Below, in pieces: positions 15,728-23,606 of a DNA stretch of 35,768 bases. The notes under the pieces were generated by a model, which saw only the letters and a program-made list of their open reading frames with translations, was not told the DNA's origin and made no database searches. This DNA is from an uncultured Elusimicrobia bacterium. Its GTDB lineage: Bacteria > Elusimicrobiota > Elusimicrobia > UBA1565 > UBA9628. Location of the stretch: NCBI GenBank assembly GCA_903881545.1, contig CAIRTQ010000132.1:1-35768 (forward strand). Reading direction: 5' to 3'. Position 1 is the first letter of the stretch; each line of letters begins with the position of its first letter. Both the position numbers and the translations under genes were made by a program.

Positions 15728-17632
15728 ATGGCGATGGCGCTGCGCCGGTTATTAGCGCCGCCCAGATCGCTTCAGACCGCCCGCGCGGGTTGGGGTCTGC
15801 TGCGCTACCTCCTCGGGTTCGATAACCCGGTCGCCTGGAGGCTGCTCGGCTGGCGCGGCGAAGCCGAGATGCCCAATCTGCCGCGACGAGCCCTGGCGGT
15901 CGGCCGCGCGGTGGTTCGGCATCTGCTCAAAGCCCTGCGGCGCCGCATGGTGGGTCCCTATCAGCTCCGGATCGTCAAGAACGAGCCGGATCAGGCCCAG
16001 CTCTCGGCCCAGCGCCTTCAGGCGCTGAAATTCGGATACCAGCCGAAGATCAGCCTCATCGTCCCGGTCTTCAACGTTCCGGAGCGGATGCTGGCCGCCA
16101 TGATCGATTCAGTCCTGCGCCAGACCTATGGACGCTGGGAGCTCTGCCTTGCCGACGGAGGCTCTCCGGATCCGCGCGTCCGGGCGGTCCTGGACAAGTA
16201 TTCCCGCCTCGACCAGCGGATCCGCGTCCGATTCTTGGATAAGAACATGAACATCGCCGGCAACTCCAACGCGGCGCTGGCCCTGGCCACCGGTGAATTC
16301 GTGGGCCTTTTGGATCATGACGACACTTTGGCCCCTTTCGCGCTCTATGAGATGGCGAATCTGCTCAACGAGCGGCCCGAGCTGGACCTGATCTACTCCG
16401 ATGAAGACAAGATATCGGAAGACGGATGCCGGAGATTCGATCCTCACTGCAAACCCGACTGGGCCCCGGACACCTTCCGCAGCCACAACTACATCTGCCA
16501 TTTCACCGTGATCCGCAAAGCCCTGGTGGACGAGGTCGGGGGGTTCCGTACGGGCTACGATGGGTCGCAGGACTACGATCTGTTCCTGCGCATAACCGAA
16601 AAGACCCGCAAGATCTGGCATATCCCGAAGATCCTGTACCACTGGCGGAGCCACGAAGCCTCCGCCGCCGACGGCCTGGAGGCCAAACCCTATGCCTGCG
16701 CCGCGGCCGAGCGCGCCTTGAGCGACCACGTCCAGAGGCTCGGCTGGGAAGGCAGGGTCCGGCACGACGGCTATGGCAGCTACCGCGTCCAGCAGGCGCT
16801 CCGGGGGACCCCGAAGATATCCATCATCATACCGACGCGGGACAAAGTCGCCCTCTTGAAGGCTTGCCTGAACTCGATCCTGGGAAAAAGCACCTACCCG
16901 AATTACGAGATAGTGCTCATCGACACCAACAGCGCGGAGGCGCAGACCCACGCTTACTACGACGAGCTGCGCCGCCATCCCAGGATCAAGATCCTCTCTT
17001 TCGGGCCGCAGCCCTTCAATTTCTCGGCCGCGAACAATTTCGCGGCGCGTCGTTGCGACGGCGCCGTCCTGTTATTCCTCAACAACGACACGGAAGTCAT
17101 ATCCCGCGACTGGCTGGAGGCCATGCTGGAGTTCGCGCAGAGGCCGGACGTCGGCGCGGTCGGAGCGAAACTCTACTACACCAACGACACCGTGCAGCAT
17201 GGCGGAGTCATCGTCGGCCTGGGCGGGGTGGCCGGCCACGCGCACAATGGCCTGCGCCGCGACTCGCCCGGCTACCTGAACCGCCTGGTGCGGTGCCAGA
17301 ACCTGAGCGCCGTGACCGCGGCCTGCCTTATGATGCGTCGGGACGTCTTCGCGGAAATCGGCATGTTCGGCGAAGCCTATCAGCTCGCCTTCGGCGACGT
17401 GGACTTGTGCTTGAAGGCCCGCGAGAAAGGCTATCTGGTCGTATGGACGCCTTATGCCGAACTCTATCATCGGGAATCCGCCTCCCGCGGATATGAGGAG
17501 ACGCACGAGCAGATGGCGCGCTTTGAAAAGGGATGCGCGCTGTTCCGGCGCCGGTGGGCGGACATCCTTGCGCAAGGCGACCCATACTATAATCCCAATT
17601 TTTCATTGAAAAACCCGGGGTTCCAGTTCTAA
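15728..17632 (+). CDS. Two-domain GT2 glycosyltransferase
   Basis: 634 aa. A basic N-terminal 100 residues precede a first GT2 module (KISLIVPVFNVPE at about 107; LLDHDDT at 194-200; DLIYSDEDKI) and a second GT2 module (KISIIIPTRDKVALLKAC at about 364; LLFLNNDTEVISRDWLE at about 450; FGDVDLCLKAREKGY). It ends with the DPYYNPNFS motif frequent in this family. The first module is clearly related to the first GT2 domain of the three-domain protein at 2617-5541 (shared LDHDD, SQDYDL, HIP..LYHWR blocks). Each domain should transfer one sugar at the cytoplasmic face. Start at 15728 or the ATG at 15734; no strong ribosome-binding site distinguishes them. Confidence 0.9.
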   Translation: MAMALRRLLAPPRSLQTARAGWGLLRYLLGFDNPVAWRLLGWRGEAEMPNLPRRALAVGRAVVRHLLKALRRRMVGPYQLRIVKNEPDQAQLSAQRLQALKFGYQPKISLIVPVFNVPERMLAAMIDSVLRQTYGRWELCLADGGSPDPRVRAVLDKYSRLDQRIRVRFLDKNMNIAGNSNAALALATGEFVGLLDHDDTLAPFALYEMANLLNERPELDLIYSDEDKISEDGCRRFDPHCKPDWAPDTFRSHNYICHFTVIRKALVDEVGGFRTGYDGSQDYDLFLRITEKTRKIWHIPKILYHWRSHEASAADGLEAKPYACAAAERALSDHVQRLGWEGRVRHDGYGSYRVQQALRGTPKISIIIPTRDKVALLKACLNSILGKSTYPNYEIVLIDTNSAEAQTHAYYDELRRHPRIKILSFGPQPFNFSAANNFAARRCDGAVLLFLNNDTEVISRDWLEAMLEFAQRPDVGAVGAKLYYTNDTVQHGGVIVGLGGVAGHAHNGLRRDSPGYLNRLVRCQNLSAVTAACLMMRRDVFAEIGMFGEAYQLAFGDVDLCLKAREKGYLVVWTPYAELYHRESASRGYEETHEQMARFEKGCALFRRRWADILAQGDPYYNPNFSLKNPGFQF

Positions 17633-17650
17633 ACGAAGGGCGCGCCGGGG

Positions 17651-17680
17651 TTTCGGACCGCGCGCCAAATGTGCTTAAAT
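17651..17680 (+). promoter_or_regulatory. Candidate extended -10 promoter for rfbF, possibly leaderless
   Basis: TTCGGA (17652-17657) and, 17 nt on, TGC-TTAAAT (-10 at 17675-17680). The ATG of rfbF begins 8 nt after the hexamer with no purine-rich ribosome-binding site between (the gap is CCCTCCT). Confidence 0.4.
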
Positions 17681-17687
17681 CCCTCCT

Positions 17688-18461
17688 ATGAAAGTGGTCA
17701 TATTGGCCGGCGGACTGGGCACGCGCATCTCCGAGGAGACCAGCCTGCGTCCCAAGCCCATGGTCGAGGTCGGCGGCAAGCCCCTGCTCTGGCATGTCAT
17801 GAAGATCTATTCGGCCCAGGGTTTCCACGACTTCGTCATCTGCCTGGGCTACCGCGGCTACATCATCAAGGAATACTTCGCCAATTATTTTCTCCACACA
17901 TCCGACGTCACCTTCGACATGCGGGCCAAGAACAAGATGACGGTGCACTCCAACTACACGGAGCCCTGGCGCGTCACCTTGGTGGACACCGGCGAGACGG
18001 CCCAGACCGGCGGGCGCATCCGCGCCATCCGGGATTACGTCAAGGGCGAAAGCTTCTGCCTGACCTATGGGGACGGCGTCAGCGACGTGGACATCCGCGC
18101 CACCATCGCCTTTCACAAAAAGAAGAAGGCGCTGGCCACCCTGACCGCGGTGCAGGCCCCTGGCCGCTTCGGCGTCCCCGACCTCGGCGGCGGCTGGGTC
18201 ACGAGCTTTCGGGAGAAGATTTCCGAGGACGCGGGCTGGATCAACGGAGGCTTCTTCGTCTTGGAGCCGGACGTCCTGGACTACATCAAGGACGACGCCA
18301 CGCGCTGGGAGGAGGAGCCTCTCCAGACGCTCGCCAAGGAGCGGAGATTGGCGGCCTACCAGCACCACGGTTTCTGGTACGCCATGGATACTCTGCGCGA
18401 CAAATCCCATCTGGAGGAGCTTTGGTCCTCGGGACGCGCGCCCTGGAAAAAATGGCGATGA
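17688..18461 (+). CDS. rfbF: Glucose-1-phosphate cytidylyltransferase
   Basis: 257 aa, the normal length for RfbF/DdhA. It makes CDP-glucose from CTP and glucose-1-phosphate in the cytoplasm. The nucleotidyltransferase signature is at the start (LAGGLGTRISEET, then RPKPMVEVGGKPLLWH with K23 in the RPKPM motif). Family-typical blocks follow: CLGYRGYIIKEYF, TLVDTGETAQTGGRI and LTYGDGVSDVD. The last stretches (GGFFVLEP, WYAMDTLRDK) also match RfbF rather than the dTDP-glucose enzyme RmlA. Its last bases overlap the rfbG start (ATGA), so the two are coupled. Together they begin all CDP-deoxyhexose pathways. Confidence 0.95.
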   Translation: MKVVILAGGLGTRISEETSLRPKPMVEVGGKPLLWHVMKIYSAQGFHDFVICLGYRGYIIKEYFANYFLHTSDVTFDMRAKNKMTVHSNYTEPWRVTLVDTGETAQTGGRIRAIRDYVKGESFCLTYGDGVSDVDIRATIAFHKKKKALATLTAVQAPGRFGVPDLGGGWVTSFREKISEDAGWINGGFFVLEPDVLDYIKDDATRWEEEPLQTLAKERRLAAYQHHGFWYAMDTLRDKSHLEELWSSGRAPWKKWR

Positions 18462-19567
18462 GCCGGGTTCCCTTCGGCGGCGTCTTCGCCGGTCGCAGAG
18501 TCTTCGTCACGGGACACACCGGCTTCAAGGGCTCCTGGCTCTGCCTCTGGCTGCACGAACTCGGCGCGCGCGTGGTCGGCTACGCGCTCGCCCCGGACAC
18601 CAAGCCGAGTCTGTTCCAAGCCATGGGCGTCGACCGTCTCGTCGAATCCCATCTGGGCGATGTGCGCGACTTCGACCGCTTGTCCGGGCTCATGCGCCGC
18701 GCCAAGCCCGAGGTCGTCTTTCACCTCGCCGCCCAGCCCATCGTCCGGCTCTCCTACCGCCAGCCCGTCGAAACCTTCGCCGTCAACCTGCAAGGCACGG
18801 TCCACCTGCTGGAGGCGGTGCGGCGCACCCCGTCGGTCCGGGCCTGCCTGGTCGTCACCACGGACAAATGCTATGAGAACCGCGCGGGCCGCCTCCTGAC
18901 CGAGACGGACCGGCTGGGCGGACATGACCCCTACAGCGCCAGCAAGGCCTGCGCCGAACTGGCCGTGTCCTCCTATCGGGATTCCTTCTTCCCCCCCGCG
19001 CAGTTCGGCCGCCACAAGCTCTCCTTGAGCTCGGCGCGCGCGGGCAACGTGATCGGCGGCGGGGATTGGGCCGGCGACCGCCTTCTGCCGGACTGCATGC
19101 GGGCCTGGGCTCGCGGCGCCGCCGCGCTGGTGCGCAATCCCGACTCGGTACGGCCCTGGCAGCACGCGCTCGACCCCATCGCCGGCTATCTCCACCTGGC
19201 GCGCCGTCAACTGCGCCGGCCCAAGGCCCACGCCGAGGCCTGGAACTTCGGGCCCGCATCCGCGCCGAACGTGACCGCGGCGGAGATCGTCCGGGCCGCC
19301 GCCTCGGCCTGGGGCGGGGGCAAATGGCGCACGCCGCGGCGCGGCGGGGTGCGCCTGCGCGAGGCCCCGGCCTTGCGCCTGGACAGCGGCAAAGCCCGCC
19401 GCCGCTTGGGCTGGCATCCGATCTTTGGCACGGCGCGGGCCGTGGCCGAGACGGTCCGCTGGTACCGGGGATTCTACCGGGAACGGGGCTTTGACGCCTT
19501 GGCCTTCAGCCGGTCGCAGATCCAGGACTTTTTGGCCGCGGGCCGGGCACGCCCCTGGCTATGGTAG
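18458..19567 (+). CDS. rfbG: CDP-glucose 4,6-dehydratase
   Basis: 369 aa from the ATG at 18458 (another in-frame ATG at 18452). This NAD-dependent extended SDR converts CDP-glucose to CDP-4-keto-6-deoxyglucose. The nucleotide-binding site is VTGHTGFKGSW (17-27), characteristic of RfbG/DdhB. The active site has TTDKCYEN (T134, D136, K137) and HDPYSASK with Y159 and K163. ARAGNVIGGGDWAGDRLLPDC and the substrate-end blocks (RPWQHALDPIAGYL) are also typical. It directly follows and overlaps rfbF. No rfbH (CDP-6-deoxy-3-dehydrase) gene follows, so the 3-deoxy branch (paratose, tyvelose, abequose) is not supported here. Confidence 0.95.
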   Translation: MSRVPFGGVFAGRRVFVTGHTGFKGSWLCLWLHELGARVVGYALAPDTKPSLFQAMGVDRLVESHLGDVRDFDRLSGLMRRAKPEVVFHLAAQPIVRLSYRQPVETFAVNLQGTVHLLEAVRRTPSVRACLVVTTDKCYENRAGRLLTETDRLGGHDPYSASKACAELAVSSYRDSFFPPAQFGRHKLSLSSARAGNVIGGGDWAGDRLLPDCMRAWARGAAALVRNPDSVRPWQHALDPIAGYLHLARRQLRRPKAHAEAWNFGPASAPNVTAAEIVRAAASAWGGGKWRTPRRGGVRLREAPALRLDSGKARRRLGWHPIFGTARAVAETVRWYRGFYRERGFDALAFSRSQIQDFLAAGRARPWLW

Positions 19568-19572
19568 GCGCC

Positions 19573-19607
19573 GGCAGGGATCGCGCCCTGCCCAGGCCGA
19601 TGATCGG
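19573..19607 (+). other. Two consecutive RNA hairpins between rfbG and the epimerase gene
   Basis: GGCAGGG (19573-19579) pairs perfectly with CCCTGCC (19586-19592) around a 6-nt loop. CCGAT (19597-19601) pairs with ATCGG (19603-19607). No T-run follows, so this is not an intrinsic terminator; it may shape mRNA stability or attenuation. The next start (19624) has its own GGAG ribosome-binding site. Confidence 0.4.
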
Positions 19608-19623
19608 ACCTCTGGAGCGGTGA

Positions 19624-20178
19624 ATGGATTTCGTCCCTACGGCCATCCCCGGCTGTCTGGAAATCCGGCCGCAGGAGCACCAGGACGAGCGCGGCCTCTT
19701 CGTCAAGATTTTCCACGAGCCGACCTTCCGCGCGCAGGGCCTCTCCGCGCTCTGCGGCGAGGAGTTCTATTCGACCTCCAAGCGCGGGACCCTGCGCGGC
19801 CTCCATTTCCACCTGCCGCCGCATGACCATGCCAAACTCGCGTATTGCGCCGCCGGCGCCGTCCTGCAGGCGGTCCTGGACCTGCGCCGAGGCTCGCCCG
19901 CCTTCGGCCGCCACCTCCTTTTCGAGCGCGGCCCGGGCCGCCGCGCGGCACTCTACATCCCATCGGGACTGGCGCACGGATTCTACGCCTTGAGCGACGA
20001 CGCGCTCATGGTCTACCGGACGAGCGGGCCCTACGCGCCCGGGCATGACGCGGGCGTGCGCTGGGACTCGGCCGGCATCCCCTGGCCGGATGCCTCGCCC
20101 ATCCTCTCCGCGCGCGACCGGGGCTTCCCGGCCCTGGAGCGGTTCGAGTCCCCGTTTTTTTTCGCGGCGGCCGGATGA
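19624..20178 (+). CDS. dTDP-4-dehydrorhamnose 3,5-epimerase-like (RmlC family), probably acting on a CDP-4-keto sugar
   Basis: 184 aa cupin enzyme of RmlC size. Recognisable blocks are DERGLFVKIF, TLRGLHFHLPP with H61 (catalytic base), K71, LDLRRGSPAFG, IPSGLAHGFYALSD with H118, Y131, YAPGHDAGVRWDSAGIPWP with Y137, and D165 in SARDRGFPAL. The H61/D165 pair and tyrosine are the catalytic set of active 3,5- or single-position epimerases. No rmlA or rmlB lies in the window, and it sits directly after rfbFG, so the likely substrate is CDP-4-keto-6-deoxyglucose rather than the dTDP sugar. Whether C3, C5 or both are inverted cannot be told. Its stop overlaps the reductase start by 4 nt. Confidence 0.85.
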   Translation: MDFVPTAIPGCLEIRPQEHQDERGLFVKIFHEPTFRAQGLSALCGEEFYSTSKRGTLRGLHFHLPPHDHAKLAYCAAGAVLQAVLDLRRGSPAFGRHLLFERGPGRRAALYIPSGLAHGFYALSDDALMVYRTSGPYAPGHDAGVRWDSAGIPWPDASPILSARDRGFPALERFESPFFFAAAG

Positions 20179-21086
20179 AGACCGCCCTCGTCACCGGAGC
20201 CACCGGATTCATAGGGGGACGGCTGGCGCGGCGGCTCCTCGACGACGGGTGGCGGGTCACGGCCTTGGTGCGGCCCGGCTCGAAGCCGACCGGCTGTCCC
20301 GGACTGAAGAGACACGTCCACGACGGCAGCACCGAGGACCTGGTCCGGCTGCTGCGGCGCCTAAGACCCGACGTCGTGTTCCACCTCGCATCGCTTTTCC
20401 TGGCCGAGCACGCGCCCGCCGACGTGCGGCCCCTGGTGGAGAGCAACGTGCTCCTGGGCTGCCAGCTGGCCGAGGCCATGGCGCAAAGCCGCACGCTGCG
20501 GCTTGTCAACACGGGGACCTCCTGGCAACACTACCATGAGGCGGCATACGACCCGATCAATCTCTACGCGGCCACCAAGCAGGCTTTCGCGGACATCCTG
20601 GCCTACTACGAAGGCGCCCACGGGCTGAGGACCGTCACGCTCGAGCTCTTCGACACCTATGGGCCGGGAGACCCGCGGCGCAAGCTCTTGGCGGCCCTGC
20701 GGCGCGCCGCTGAAGCGGACGTCGCATTCTCCGCCGGCCGGCAACTCATCGACCTGGTGCATGTCGCAGACGTAGTCGAGGCGTTCGTCACCGCCGCGCG
20801 GCGCCTGCTGGCGGGCCGGGTGCGCCGGGGCGAGACCTATGCGATCTCCTCGGGCCGCCCCCGCCCTCTGCGGGAAGTGGCCGCCGTCTTCGCCCGGACC
20901 AACGGCCTGCGGCTGCGCGTCAAGTGGGGCGCCCGGCCGTACCGTCCTCGCGAGGTGATGCGGCCCTGGTCCCGGGGACGGCGACTGCCCGGCTGGAGGC
21001 CCAAGATCGGACTGGAGGAAGGCTTCCGCGGCCTGGGCGTGCCGTCCGGATTGAATGGCAAAGAAGGAGTCTCCCATGGATCTTAG
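20175..21086 (+). CDS. NAD(P)-dependent sugar reductase/epimerase (extended SDR, CDP-abequose-synthase-like)
   Basis: 303 aa. The cofactor site is TGATGFIGGRLA (G8, G11, G14). The catalytic Tyr/Lys are Y131 and K135 in LYAATK, and the serine/threonine region is VNTGTSWQHY (111-120). The NTGTSWQHY stretch resembles RfbJ-type CDP-4-keto-sugar reductases. As the last enzyme of the rfbF-rfbG-epimerase operon, it probably reduces C4 to give a finished CDP-6-deoxyhexose. The ATGA overlap with the epimerase gene points to coupled translation. The C-terminus (about 255-300) is basic. Product stereochemistry is unknown; 6-deoxy-altrose, -gulose or -talose types are all possible. Confidence 0.82.
   Translation: MKTALVTGATGFIGGRLARRLLDDGWRVTALVRPGSKPTGCPGLKRHVHDGSTEDLVRLLRRLRPDVVFHLASLFLAEHAPADVRPLVESNVLLGCQLAEAMAQSRTLRLVNTGTSWQHYHEAAYDPINLYAATKQAFADILAYYEGAHGLRTVTLELFDTYGPGDPRRKLLAALRRAAEADVAFSAGRQLIDLVHVADVVEAFVTAARRLLAGRVRRGETYAISSGRPRPLREVAAVFARTNGLRLRVKWGARPYRPREVMRPWSRGRRLPGWRPKIGLEEGFRGLGVPSGLNGKEGVSHGS
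21064..21069 (+). promoter_or_regulatory. Ribosome-binding site fixing the start at 21076
   Basis: AAGGAG sits six bases before the ATG at 21076 and lies inside the end of the reductase gene. It favours this start over the in-frame ATG at 21055, which would also overlap the upstream gene more. Confidence 0.7.
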
Positions 21087-22503
21087 CATCTTGATTCCGA
21101 CTTACAATAGACCGGATTGGGTCCAAAGGCAGCTGCTTTTCTTCCAGAAGATGCAGCAGAACGGCTTGATTCCTCTCGCCTATGAAATCGTCATCAGCGA
21201 TAATCACTCGACACCAAGTGTTGAGTCTGTCATCGGCAGATTTTCCAAGTCGCTTCCTATCAAAATCATCAAGCCGCCGGAGCATTATCCGACCGCCGAG
21301 CAGAATCTTCATTTCGGACTCGGCAGGTGCGCTGGGAGATATGTCTGGACATTAGGGGATGATGATCCGCCGTTCGAGCAAGGTTTCAAAGAGCTCGTTT
21401 CTGAAGTCAAGAAGAATGAGCAGGACATCGTCATTTTCAATTCGAATGCCATCAGGCTGGACGGCAGCATCTTCGAAGGTGTCACCAGATGCACCTATCC
21501 AGAGAAGATCCTTACTATTGGAGATTTCGTCAAGAATTCCGGCTTTTGGTTCTCCATAGCGGGCTTCTCCAATTCGCTCTTCAGACGCCCCGATGCAGCC
21601 TCCTTGGCCGTACTTGCCGAGAATATGTCCGTGAGCAAGATATACGCCCATGTCTTCTGGCTCATAGAGACCTTTTGGAATGCGAAATTCAAATATGTTC
21701 CGACTCCCCTGGTCTGCTATTCTGAGCGCGACACGGCCGAATCGGACCATTGGCCATCGTTGGCGAAGAAACACGGGGTCTTTCGCAATTATTACTGGAC
21801 TCTGGGTTTTTGCAGACAGGTAAAACGCCTAAGACATACGATCGGCCTTCCCATTGGCTGGACTCGAACGGTCTGGACCTTCCATTGGACCGGGCTCCGT
21901 CTTCCGGCGCTCAATCATGTGGCTTCCACGTTCTGTTCTGAGATACTGCACGGCGAAGAAAAAACGAACTCCGAACCAAGATCCATTACCGGCGAAGAGT
22001 TTATTGAAATGTCAGACTTCCTTATTGAAGAAAACCCGATGTTTGGCGCTTTATGCAACAGCCTGAAAACGATCTTCTTGCGGAAGCCGGGCAAGGAAGA
22101 AGCCAAAGAATATGTCAACCGCTTCCAACCTGTTTTGTGGAGCCAACCCCTGGCTGATTTCTACCATTGCTCACACAAGAAGTGGAACATCTGCAATTTT
22201 GACGCGTACTTTATCGCGGTTCACCAAGGGCTAGGAACGCAACAGATCCTCGAATGCCTGCGCGACTTGACGCCATTCTCGCAACCTGGATTCCTGGTCG
22301 CCGATACGCTGGCCCAGCTCATCACGAAAATCGACAATGAAAAAGAGTTCCATCCGCCGGAATCTCATCTGCCGATGCATTCTCAAAATCAATTCTCGTA
22401 TCTAGACCTAGCGCAAATTAGGAAGATTTTGAGCGCATATAACAAGGTCAAGCGGTTAGTCCCTTATCCCCTCCGCAAGGCTTCTCGGACGTTGCTAAAA
22501 TGA
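21076..22503 (+). CDS. GT2 family glycosyltransferase with long C-terminal extension
   Basis: 475 aa from the ATG at 21076. The N-terminal 220 residues are a GT-A domain: MDLSILIPTYNRPDWV, YEIVISDNHS, and a donor-site acidic cluster in WTLGDDDPPF. The rest (about 230-475) has no recognised fold; it is aromatic-rich and has basic residues near the end. The sequence is visibly poorer in G+C than the genes before it: one 60-base line here is 45% G+C against 78% in the preceding gene. That contrast, shared with the next gene, suggests separate acquisition. It overlaps the reductase gene by 11 nt and the following gene by 4 nt. Sugar and acceptor are unknown. Confidence 0.82.
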   Translation: MDLSILIPTYNRPDWVQRQLLFFQKMQQNGLIPLAYEIVISDNHSTPSVESVIGRFSKSLPIKIIKPPEHYPTAEQNLHFGLGRCAGRYVWTLGDDDPPFEQGFKELVSEVKKNEQDIVIFNSNAIRLDGSIFEGVTRCTYPEKILTIGDFVKNSGFWFSIAGFSNSLFRRPDAASLAVLAENMSVSKIYAHVFWLIETFWNAKFKYVPTPLVCYSERDTAESDHWPSLAKKHGVFRNYYWTLGFCRQVKRLRHTIGLPIGWTRTVWTFHWTGLRLPALNHVASTFCSEILHGEEKTNSEPRSITGEEFIEMSDFLIEENPMFGALCNSLKTIFLRKPGKEEAKEYVNRFQPVLWSQPLADFYHCSHKKWNICNFDAYFIAVHQGLGTQQILECLRDLTPFSQPGFLVADTLAQLITKIDNEKEFHPPESHLPMHSQNQFSYLDLAQIRKILSAYNKVKRLVPYPLRKASRTLLK

Positions 22504-23606
22504 CGATGCCCGATAGCCCCATAGGGCTCCTCGTTGAGCGACTCTATGGCCGGAAACGCAACCCTTTCTACATCTATACTCCGCATTTCAAATTATCATC
22601 CGCCGGAATAAGAGCACTCCACTTCTTGTGCAATTACCTCAACAGTATCGGCGAATCGGCCTATGTGGTTCTTTACGAAGGAAAGTTCAGAAAGGCGCCC
22701 AGGGTCTCTGGCTTTCTCAAGACGCCGATACTTACCGAAGAAGAGGCGCGCTCGCACCGGGAAAACGGCCTCAACCCCATCGTAATCTATCCAGAAACGA
22801 TCCCCGGCAATCCGCTCAATGCGGCCTTTGTCGTACGTTTTCTGCTGAATTACGCAGGCTCCCTAGGCGGCAGCCCATCCTTTCCCAAAGAGGAATTCAT
22901 CGTCGCCTACTCAAAGAATATCGCCCTGCATTACTCCAAATCCAACAACGCGCCAGTCCCTCCAGTGCTTTTCCTGCCCACGATCGACCCGCGGGAGATC
23001 GCCGCCTCCACTTCCAAACGGTCCGGCGTCGATGTCGTCTATGCCGCAAAGTACAGAAGCCTCATCGGGGAACCGCCAAAGATATCGGGATCACCGACCG
23101 TGGAGATATTCCGCGACGGCCCCCGGATGCAAAGTCGCGAGCAGGTGCTGCGTTTGATTTCGGAAGCCAATATCGTTTATTCCTTCGAGAATTCTTCTAT
23201 AACAACCGAAGCGGTGCTGGCAGGAAAACCCGCGGTCTTTGTCCCCAATCCCTTTCTGGGAGAGATCATTGCGGAGCATGAACTAGGCTGGGGCGGGATC
23301 GCACGGAACCTGTCGCCGGAAGAAATCACCCGAGCGAGGGACACTGTCGCTTCGGGGCAGAAGCAGTATATGGATGCCATCGGGCAATTCGAAAGATCGA
23401 TGGGAAATCTGATCGAAGAGTGGCAGAAGCTAAGTTCGACAACAGGCAACGGAAGGGCGCTCGACTTGCGCTGCGTCGAGAGCGGCTCGGCGATCCAGCG
23501 CCGTCTGCGTCGGGCCCGTCAAATCTGCAGAGACCAAGGATGGCAGGGCTTACTGCGCTTCTCCTGCCATTATGTAATGAAGAAAGGCGGTTGGACCAGG
23601 CTCTAA
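22500..23606 (+). CDS. Putative GT-B glycosyltransferase, WavQ-like
   Basis: 368 aa. I see no strong motif, but the layout is a GT-B-like protein. The N-terminal part has FYIYTPHFKLSSAGIRALHFLCNYLNSIGESAYVV, typical of glycosyltransferases that open with a strand and a GG/SAG loop. The C-terminal half has IFRDGPRMQSREQVLRLISEANIVYSFENSSITTEAVLAGKPAVFVPNPF, with the E-x7-type acceptor block (SFENSSITTEAVLAGKP) seen in WavQ-like LPS glycosyltransferases. The last 60 residues are basic. Start ATG 22500 overlaps the previous stop; ATG 22506 is an alternative. It shares the lower GC of the preceding gene. Confidence 0.65.
   Translation: MTMPDSPIGLLVERLYGRKRNPFYIYTPHFKLSSAGIRALHFLCNYLNSIGESAYVVLYEGKFRKAPRVSGFLKTPILTEEEARSHRENGLNPIVIYPETIPGNPLNAAFVVRFLLNYAGSLGGSPSFPKEEFIVAYSKNIALHYSKSNNAPVPPVLFLPTIDPREIAASTSKRSGVDVVYAAKYRSLIGEPPKISGSPTVEIFRDGPRMQSREQVLRLISEANIVYSFENSSITTEAVLAGKPAVFVPNPFLGEIIAEHELGWGGIARNLSPEEITRARDTVASGQKQYMDAIGQFERSMGNLIEEWQKLSSTTGNGRALDLRCVESGSAIQRRLRRARQICRDQGWQGLLRFSCHYVMKKGGWTRL

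Noticed and set aside
17588-17593. Perfect TATAAT near the end of the two-domain glycosyltransferase gene
   Set aside because: It encodes part of the conserved DPYYNPN motif of that protein, about 95 nt before rfbF, and has no matching -35. The element at 17675-17680 is closer and better placed.
17688-21086. Reading the sugar operon as dTDP-rhamnose synthesis (rmlABCD)
   Set aside because: The first two enzymes have RfbF and RfbG signatures (CDP-glucose), not RmlA/RmlB, and the last is closer to RfbJ-type reductases than RmlD.
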